A DNA stretch of 20,494 bases, from the NCBI GenBank assembly GCA_034696485.1, contig JAQIWT010000432.1:1-20494 (forward strand), given 5' to 3'. This DNA is from Isohypsibius dastychi. Taxonomy: Eukaryota > Tardigrada > Eutardigrada > Parachela > Isohypsibiidae. The translations under genes and the position numbers were made by a program. The notes under the pieces are model-generated. The model saw only the letters and a program-made list of their open reading frames with translations, did no database searches and was not told the origin of the DNA. This document shows positions 15,572 to 20,494 of this stretch, piece after piece. The first letter of the stretch is position 1; every line of letters begins with the position of its first letter.

Positions 15572-17547
15572 AGTCGTACAGTTTCGCACATGAACTCAAA
15601 CGGTCGCTCTCGACAGTTGTAAGATGTTTGACATTTATGTCGACATGCGCGCATGAGATGATGATTGGATCCATCTCCATGGGGGAGAAAGATGCAGCCG
15701 CATCTCACGCACTTGAGTCGTCCATCTTTGCTGAAGCAGTACATTCCCAGTCTCGCTAAAACCGGGTGACCGCCGGTTTGTCTTTGTTGATATTTATGGA
15801 AGCTTTCTAGACGTCCTTCTGGCCAGTTCATTTCCGACAGCAGAAAATCAGGGTTCAATCCATATTTCTACAACAAGCAGACCTTGGCATGATTATCATT
15901 CATTCGACATGCAGTTTTTACCCTTTCATCAAGACCCAAATTTGCTCGAATATATTGATCGTTCATGAACTTGCCAAAGAAGCGTTTTTGGTTTTGGTCA
16001 ACTTCAGCTTGACTCGGGCGATGACTCCGTCGACATGACCGTGAGCTTCCCGTCATCATGTCTCGAATCAATTTGTCACACTTTTCACGAGGTTCTTCGT
16101 GGTAATTCGGTGGAGCAATGTGTTGGAACATTCGCTGTTGGTCCAACGTCATCCAGTATGCAGCAGCTACTTCAAGCCATTCCAGTGGCAACTCGTCTGC
16201 AATTTCAAACCACCCTTCATAGAAAAAACTTTTACCAGAACGTATCTTCGGGTTTTCGCGCAATCGCTGGTAATTTCCATCAAGGACTCTGTAGTTGGAC
16301 TCGTAGCTTCGCTGATAGATGAAAACGCAGGGCGTCAATCTGGTCATGTTCGTGATTTTCCAGACGGCACAACCGTCAATGCGTAATTTAACACTGTTCT
16401 CGCGCTCCATGACGTTTCGTTGCTCAACAGTGTCGCAGGCAAAGAGAGAATCCAGACTCAGCACACCAATGCTGATGTGGTGAAGCAATGCAGCACTAGG
16501 GCGATAACACGGTTTACCACGGTTTCGATTATCAGCCATAAATTTGTGGAGCCAATCATCTAGTTCTTTTCCGTTTTGTACGGGTGGCACCGTCGTGGCC
16601 ATCATCAAAGCCTGCTGTTTCAGGGTCATCCAGTGTTGCCTCAGGGGCTCATGCAGCAGTTCGCCGACAATTTCTAACACCTCGAAGAACTCTTTGTAGA
16701 TGACGACCGAACACGTTTTACCGGACAGAACCGGTTGATTTGTTTTCAAATCCCACACGTACAATGCCTGCAGTTTGGGACCGCTCGTTTCAGTTGGCAC
16801 AATGACTGGCCGAGTCGAATGATACGTTTGACGTTCTGATTGCCCGCTGCAGAAGCAATAGTTTCCGCCGCATTCCTCCAAACTAGGGTCTCTCATTTCC
16901 GGCATCTTCTTCCATTCCAGGTACCACTTTTCCAACTGGTCAAATTCTTTGCGGTTGAGCTCCACATTACCATCACCAAGATGTGGGACTGACCATAGTG
17001 ACGCTCGCGGTTCCATCAGTGGTTTCAGTTTGAGTGGGTCGACGACCGTGTGAGCACTTTTCACTTTCGGACTGCTGGCAGTGTCATCTCGTCGTCCCCC
17101 GTCCCAATTCATCTCTGGGCGTTTGGGGGCCGCCACTGTCTCTTTATCCGCACCAGAAATCTTGCCAACTGCCAAAACCGGTGACGGCGTGTCTCGGGAC
17201 ATTGGTGAATCTGATGATTCGCTGCTCGAAAAACTCAGAATTCGTGCTGGCTCGAGTCCCTCACATTCTTCTTCACTGTCCGACCCCTCCATGTTTTGAG
17301 AGACACTGTAAACTCGTCGTTCAGAGGTTTTAGCCATGCGACGTTTCTTCGGCGCGTTCAGGATATTCGAGACCTCTTCCTCGTCTTCTGAAGGCTCCAT
17401 GGATTCTGCAACAACAGGGTTGTCGACAATAGGTTTGGTTTCCGGTATACTATTGAACATACCGAAACGACACTTGTGCTCCTTTCCAAGTCGCTTCTCG
17501 TTATAGTCCCTTTCTGCAGATGATCTGGTTTGGATCTTACGAATCAT
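15568..17547 (-). CDS. 641-residue protein with disordered N-terminus and C-terminal degenerate BIR, two exons
   Basis: Exons are 17547-15922 and 15867-15568. The 54-nt GT-AG intron joins in phase 0 to 641 residues. Unspliced, the frame stops at the acceptor TAG, and the second exon alone lacks an ATG before residue 553. Residues 1-200 are acidic, Ser-rich and basic-patched (KKRRM), so probably disordered and nuclear. Residues about 200-540 look globular but are not recognised. The tail (about 562-621) has the BIR plan: RLESF, LARLGMYC, CVRC (C595, C598), H611/H612 and C617/C621, with spacing that is not canonical. BIRs bind IAP-binding motifs or caspases; a role in countering cell death is inferred. 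It converges on TBP with a 4-nt overlap. Confidence 0.78.
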
Positions 17548-17578
17548 ACTCAGGTTGACTTTCTATACAAAAATCCAT

Positions 17579-17588
17579 GTTATATACC
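17579..17588. promoter_or_regulatory. Bidirectional TATA element between the BIR-tailed gene and NADAR 1
   Basis: GTTATATACC reads TATATACC on the plus strand, 75 nt before the NADAR 1 ATG. It reads TATATAAC on the minus strand, about 38 nt before the ATG at 17547. One short sequence may serve both divergent genes. On the plus strand an AATAAT-type element (17610-17615) follows at 29 nt, as in neighbouring promoters. Confidence 0.5.
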
Positions 17589-17655
17589 ATTAGAGGGTTT
17601 GTTTCTTCAAATAATCGGTACATCGGCCTTTATTTTTCAACGCATTTACGGAATC

Positions 17656-18180
17656 ATGGACAACAACAACGGCAGTGCCAACTTCATAACCTTTGTGAGC
17701 TTTTTTTCTGCTGCTGGAGATAATGGTTACTTGTCTAGTTTTTACCCTTCACCGATAACCGTCGACGGAAAGACTTATCGTCACAGTTCAACGTACTACT
17801 ATGCAATGCGCTTCCCTGATCAACCTCAATTTCAAGAACAATTGCGAGCGGTTGTCAACCCTTCGACTGTGAAGCTCTTGGCCGACAGTGAACTTTATCC
17901 CGGCCGATCTGACTGGTTCAGGGTTCGCGATACGATCATGCGTCGAGCAATCTTTTACAAGTTCACTCAACACCCTGCCCTCTTTGAAAAACTTTTGACC
18001 ACAAGAGGAAAGAATATTATCGAGCAGACCAGTCGAAGCTGCTATTGGGGCAGCGGCGCCGATGGATATGGTGTTAATCGCATGGGAACTCTGTTGGTTG
18101 AGTTCAGAGATACGTATAAAAATGGAGACATCATGGCCGATGTTTTCAGTCCAGTAATTCAGCAATCCAGTCATGACTGA
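17656..18180 (+). CDS. NADAR-domain protein 1
   Basis: 174 residues from the ATG at 17656; the frame opens earlier but with no ATG. The domain fills the protein: NGYLSSFYPSPITVDGKTY (23-41), RSDWFRVRDTIMRRAIFYKF (84-103), YWGSGADG (130-137) and NRMGTLLVEFRD (141-152). NADAR proteins are N-glycosidases of the YbiA type. Some reverse guanine ADP-ribosylation of DNA as DarT antitoxins; others act on riboflavin intermediates. The helix that normally carries the Glu of the xEHxxQ motif reads SSTYYYA (44-50), so that Glu and Gln are missing and activity is doubtful. The last codons contain the promoter and ATG of copy 2 (8-nt overlap). Confidence 0.88.
   Translation: MDNNNGSANFITFVSFFSAAGDNGYLSSFYPSPITVDGKTYRHSSTYYYAMRFPDQPQFQEQLRAVVNPSTVKLLADSELYPGRSDWFRVRDTIMRRAIFYKFTQHPALFEKLLTTRGKNIIEQTSRSCYWGSGADGYGVNRMGTLLVEFRDTYKNGDIMADVFSPVIQQSSHD
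18115..18122 (+). promoter_or_regulatory. TATA box plus TCAGT initiator of NADAR 2, inside the NADAR 1 coding region
   Basis: TATAAAAA at 18115-18122 is followed by TCAGT at 18146-18150. The initiator A is at 18148, 33 nt from the start of the TATA box, close to the canonical arthropod spacing. The ATG of copy 2 is 25 nt further on. Confidence 0.5.
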
Positions 18181-18604
18181 TTTTGGGTCGTATCGCGGAA
18201 CTAATGGATACCTTTCTTGTCATTATCCATCTCAATTCACCGTGGATGGGAAGACCTATCGTTCCGCTACAGCATACTTTCAAGCAATGAAATTCCCGGA
18301 CAGCCCCCAGTTTCAAAAACAGATTCGTCTTGCAAAGCAGCCTGAAGAAGCTTACCTACTGGGTGGAACACTCGGCCCTTTGCCCATCGACTGGATCGAT
18401 AAACGTGATGATATCATGAGAGCTGCGATTCGTCACAAGTTTACCCAGAACCCTCATTTATTTAACAAGCTCTTGTTGACTGCACCACAAGGTGACATTG
18501 TTTTTTATTTTGATAGATACTGGGGCATTGATTTTTTTGGTTCGGGTGAGGGTGATAACCGCATGGGTCAACTTTTGGTCGAATATCGTGATTCAAAGCT
18601 TTGA
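18173..18604 (+). CDS. NADAR-domain protein 2
   Basis: 143 residues, the shortest copy; it starts directly at the domain edge (NGYLSCHYPSQFTVDGKTYR, 11-30). Other landmarks are IDWIDKRDDIMRAAIRHKF (72-90), YWGIDFFGSGEGDNRMG (116-132) and LLVEYRD. The active-site helix reads SATAYFQ (31-37): the Gln is kept, but the usual Glu is Thr33. It overlaps the end of copy 1 by 8 nt (ATGACTGA), with a likely promoter of its own inside copy 1. It is closest to copy 1 in the shared FP-x-x-PQFQ (41-48 here) and NRMG-LLVE features. Confidence 0.88.
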   Translation: MTDFGSYRGTNGYLSCHYPSQFTVDGKTYRSATAYFQAMKFPDSPQFQKQIRLAKQPEEAYLLGGTLGPLPIDWIDKRDDIMRAAIRHKFTQNPHLFNKLLLTAPQGDIVFYFDRYWGIDFFGSGEGDNRMGQLLVEYRDSKL

Positions 18605-18622
18605 TTTCATCTGTTCACAACA

Positions 18623-18630
18623 TATATAAG
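18623..18630 (+). promoter_or_regulatory. TATA box (TATATAAG) of NADAR 3
   Basis: TATATAAGCAAC begins here, 42 nt before the ATG. The identical 12-mer precedes the gene at 20076. TCAGTT (18646-18651) and AATAAA (18653-18658) follow. Confidence 0.6.
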
Positions 18631-18652
18631 CAACCCAGTCGTTTGTCAGTTC

Positions 18653-18658
18653 AATAAA
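18653..18658 (+). terminator. AATAAA between NADAR 2 and NADAR 3
   Basis: It lies 49 nt past the NADAR 2 stop and 7 nt before the NADAR 3 ATG, 30 nt after the start of that gene's TATA box. It may be the poly(A) signal of copy 2, part of the promoter of copy 3, or both. Confidence 0.4.
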
Positions 18659-18664
18659 TCCAGA

Positions 18665-19231
18665 ATGTCAAAGCAACTTATCTTCTTCTCGAGCCCAACT
18701 GGCGAAAATGCCTACTTGTCGAACTATTACCTCTCTAAATTCGCTGTTGACGGCCACGTCTATTCTTGTGCCGAGGCATATTTCCGTTGTATGAAGTACA
18801 TTGATGTACCAAATTACCCACAGTGGTTACGTACGTGTGGGAGACTCTCGGCTGCCCCTTTGTTTGGAAAGCATGACCGGTGGGCACCTCGAGGCGATTG
18901 GGCCGAGATGCGAGAAGATGTTATGCGCGAAGCCATTTTTCACAAATTCGACCAGAACCCAGTCTTGATGAGGGAGTTGCTAACGACAAAGGACGCCATT
19001 CTCATCGAAATGTCTCGTCTCCCCACACCGGCCTATTTTTCGTTCCTTGAACTCGAAAGAAATAATAATGGCCGACGTGTCCCATCGAACACAGTTCTGC
19101 CGGACATTCAACCCGAAGACTACTGGAAGAATGACCCCTTTGGTAGCCGGTTCCCAAACATGGGTCAGATGCTAATGGACTTGCGTGATTCTAAGAGTTC
19201 TGGTTCTCATGTTAAAAAAAGTTTGTTCTAA
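18665..19231 (+). CDS. NADAR-domain protein 3
   Basis: 188 residues. Landmarks: NAYLSNYYLSKFAVDGHVY (15-33), the helix CAEAYFRCMKY (35-45) that keeps Glu37 but has Arg in place of Gln, DWAEMREDVMREAIFHKFDQN (79-99), and MGQMLMDLRDS near the end. Between the LIEM strand and the final helix is an insert of about 35 residues containing LPTPAYF and PEDYW, shared in layout with copy 4 but absent from copies 1 and 2. The usual WG-x-G is replaced by YW-x-x-DPFG. With the Glu present this copy could be catalytic. It has its own TATA promoter. Confidence 0.88.
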   Translation: MSKQLIFFSSPTGENAYLSNYYLSKFAVDGHVYSCAEAYFRCMKYIDVPNYPQWLRTCGRLSAAPLFGKHDRWAPRGDWAEMREDVMREAIFHKFDQNPVLMRELLTTKDAILIEMSRLPTPAYFSFLELERNNNGRRVPSNTVLPDIQPEDYWKNDPFGSRFPNMGQMLMDLRDSKSSGSHVKKSLF

Positions 19232-19330
19232 ATGTGTCAGAGTTCATGACCGGAATTCAATTCACAACAGCGTTTTTTCGTTTGGTTCCATGACCCGTCT
19301 GTTCAAAGTTTAATCAGATCAACAAATCGG

Positions 19331-19337
19331 TATATAA
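19331..19337 (+). promoter_or_regulatory. TATA box (TATATAA) of NADAR 4
   Basis: TATATAACCAGCTC begins 44 nt before the ATG at 19375 and resembles the neighbouring promoters; AACAAAATC follows about 24 nt later in the place of the AATAAA-like element. The rest of the 143-nt spacer after NADAR 3 shows nothing recognisable. Confidence 0.55.
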
Positions 19338-19374
19338 CCAGCTCCTTTGCTGTGAACAAAATCGACGTACAATC

Positions 19375-19956
19375 ATGTCACTTGTTGCCTTTTCTCACCC
19401 CGACCAAGCCTATGGCTGTTTAAGTCCGTTTTACAAATCCCCATTCACTGTCGACGACATAAGGTATGAGAGTGCGGAGCATTACTTTCAATCGGCCAGG
19501 TATCCTCGAGATACACATTTCCGCCTGATTGCGGCTGACGTCCCTGCCCATGAGATCAAACTTCTAGGACGAGCTTCTCATTCCCCAGGATCAAGCGGTC
19601 GCAATGATTGGTCATCCATCCGTGAATGGTTGATGAGAGATGCCATCTACCACAAGTTTGTTCAAAACCCACGGCTGATGAACAAACTCCGGGCAACCGC
19701 CGGGCAGGCCATTGTTGAACTTCCTCATCATCCAAGTCCAGCCCATCCGGTTTACGAGGACATTCAGATCGACCTCCAATGGGAAAAGAACAAACCAATC
19801 CCTCTCCTTATCTTGCCGTTGGATTACTGGCGTGCTGGTGAGTTTGGCACAGGCTTCAAGAACTATGGTCAAATGCTGATGGACCTTCGTGATGGCCATA
19901 ACATGACCCTCAAACTGAATGACCTTCCACCTGATACCCCATTCTCATTCTCGTAA
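19375..19956 (+). CDS. NADAR-domain protein 4 (most canonical active-site helix)
   Basis: 193 residues. Landmarks: YGCLSPFYKSPFTVDDIRY (13-31), the helix SAEHYFQSARYP (33-44) with the full family motif (Glu35, His36, Gln39), LLGRASHS (an ALG/GR-type step), DWSSIREWLMRDAIYHKFVQN, IVELPHHPSPAHPVYED and, after a copy-3-like insert, LDYWRAGEFGTGF and YGQMLMDLRDG. It is the copy most likely to be an active N-glycosidase. The AATAAA at 20063-20068 lies 106 nt past the stop. Confidence 0.9.
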   Translation: MSLVAFSHPDQAYGCLSPFYKSPFTVDDIRYESAEHYFQSARYPRDTHFRLIAADVPAHEIKLLGRASHSPGSSGRNDWSSIREWLMRDAIYHKFVQNPRLMNKLRATAGQAIVELPHHPSPAHPVYEDIQIDLQWEKNKPIPLLILPLDYWRAGEFGTGFKNYGQMLMDLRDGHNMTLKLNDLPPDTPFSFS

Positions 19957-20035
19957 AAAAATGTTCTTTCTCACGATTCAGTTTGAAGATAAATTCTGTT
20001 CTCAATTGAAATCACTGACCTCGCCGTGAGAATAC

Positions 20036-20043
20036 TATATAAG
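20036..20043 (+). promoter_or_regulatory. TATA box (TATATAAG) of the right-edge gene
   Basis: It begins the 12-mer TATATAAGCAAC, shared exactly with the NADAR 3 promoter, 40 nt before the ATG at 20076. Spacing and downstream composition are also alike. Confidence 0.6.
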
Positions 20044-20062
20044 CAACTAGCTCGTTCTGGCA

Positions 20063-20068
20063 AATAAA
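20063..20068 (+). terminator. AATAAA between NADAR 4 and the right-edge gene
   Basis: It lies 7 nt before the ATG at 20076 and 27 nt after the start of the TATA box, mirroring the arrangement before NADAR 3. It may end NADAR 4 transcripts, mark the next start site, or both. Confidence 0.4.
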
Positions 20069-20075
20069 TTCCGAC

Positions 20076-20494
20076 ATGGATCGTCGTTTGATCGATGCCA
20101 GTTTGGTCAGGCCTATCCAAACACTTCTAGAGTCTTCCACTTTTCCTGGTTACCAGGTAAGACCTAAGTTGCGCTTGTATAGATTCACTGATTGACCACT
20201 TTTGTCAAGGGGTTGTTTCCGGTATTGTTTTTTGTTCGACGATGTCCCTGTTGCAAACACGAAATGGCCTGGAAAGCATTAACACGAACCGGTTGCATAG
20301 TGGACACTACTGGTCCTGACGAGCCAGATATCAACTGCGTGGTTTCCTTTGAGATCCGCGATTTCGATGATGAGAGTGCGACCATCTACATTTTACAAGC
20401 TTCTGCACAGTGGGCGGTTTCGATTTTATGCGCGCTACCAGGTTCTTGGGATAAGATTGTTATTTTTATGGCAGAACGAGTTGAAAACCGTGTA
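20076..20494 (+). CDS. Spliced gene cut by the right edge, possible RPA-like zinc/OB domain
   Basis: Exon 1 (20076-20156) codes 27 residues and ends CAG|GTAAGA. A 53-nt intron ends at TTTGTCAAG (20209), and exon 2 is open in phase 0 from 20210 to the window end (95 codons). Exon 1 is too short to show up in an ordinary ORF scan. Exon 2 has C39-P-C-C42, further cysteines at 56 and 70, then a beta-rich stretch VVSFEIRDFDDESATIYIL (71-89) followed by QASAQWAVSIL. This resembles the C-terminal zinc-ribbon/OB fold of RPA70-type ssDNA-binding proteins (Cys pair, then I-x-D-F, then A-x-x-xL), but the cysteine spacing is not canonical. An SSB would suit the polymerase; this is a hypothesis. Confidence 0.6.

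Larger units (their letters stand above)
1..20494. mobile_element. Maverick/Polinton-type element (adintovirus-like), both ends outside the window
   Basis: The window carries the diagnostic Polinton/adintovirus set: protein-primed PolB, rve integrase, FtsK/A32-type packaging ATPase, adenain-like protease, double-jelly-roll-type major capsid, penton-type capsid protein and pX/pVI-like small virion proteins. All are open once short GT-AG introns are allowed. A gene is cut at each edge and no terminal inverted repeat or target-site duplication was recognised, so the element is longer than this window. Whether it is integrated or a free viral genome cannot be told from here. The accessory genes (TBP, PC4-like, four NADAR, two BIR proteins) lie in the same gene-dense layout with the same promoter style, so I treat them as part of the element and not as host flank. 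Confidence 0.88.

Noticed and set aside
1-20494. tRNA, rRNA, CRISPR array or terminal inverted repeats
   Set aside because: None was recognised by eye. A computed self-alignment including the flanks would be needed to find terminal repeats.

Overview
The window reads as most of one large Maverick/Polinton-type element, equivalently an integrated or episomal adintovirus-like dsDNA virus of an invertebrate. It carries the full hallmark set: a protein-primed family B DNA polymerase, a retroviral-type (rve) integrase, a packaging ATPase, an adenain-like cysteine protease, a major capsid protein, a penton-type minor capsid protein and small pX/pVI-like virion peptides. Eight well supported GT-AG introns, seven of 51-59 nt and one of 90 nt, show a eukaryotic host. 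TATA boxes, one of them paired with a TCAGT initiator, suggest an arthropod or another invertebrate with short introns. The host assignment is inference. No hallmark gene is broken once introns are allowed for, so the copy looks young or exogenous. Genes are cut at both edges and no terminal inverted repeat was recognised, so the element extends beyond the window.

Layout. 1-180: C-terminus of a membrane protein (+). 313-1333: three-exon gene for an acidic, coiled-coil protein (+). 1334-1838: gap with a hairpin and perhaps the first exon of a small membrane protein. 1972-7582 (all -): polymerase (3 exons), a two-exon 179-residue protein, and a BIR-RING inhibitor-of-apoptosis protein. 7737-8693 (+): a PC4-like protein, divergent from the IAP gene. 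8683-14606 (all -): a tightly packed morphogenesis cluster, in transcription order ATPase, small GG-cleaved peptide precursor, Lys-rich core-like protein, integrase, penton, pX-like protein, major capsid, protease. 14605-15571 (+): an exonuclease-like ORF overlapped by a TATA-binding-protein homologue. 15568-17547 (-): a two-exon, 641-residue protein ending in a degenerate BIR. 17656-19956 (+): four tandem NADAR-domain genes. 20076-20494 (+): a spliced gene, cut by the edge, with a possible RPA-like zinc/OB region.

How it may work together. The polymerase and possible ssDNA-binding proteins would replicate the genome. The ATPase, capsid proteins and protease would build virions, with protease consensus sites in three small precursors. 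The integrase would insert the DNA. The IAP/BIR proteins probably block cell death, and the NADAR array may reverse ADP-ribose-based defence. The most unusual part is a transcription module: an element-encoded TBP, a PC4-like coactivator, and a recurrent core promoter (TATATAA, then an AATAAA-like element 27-30 nt downstream) in front of several accessory genes.
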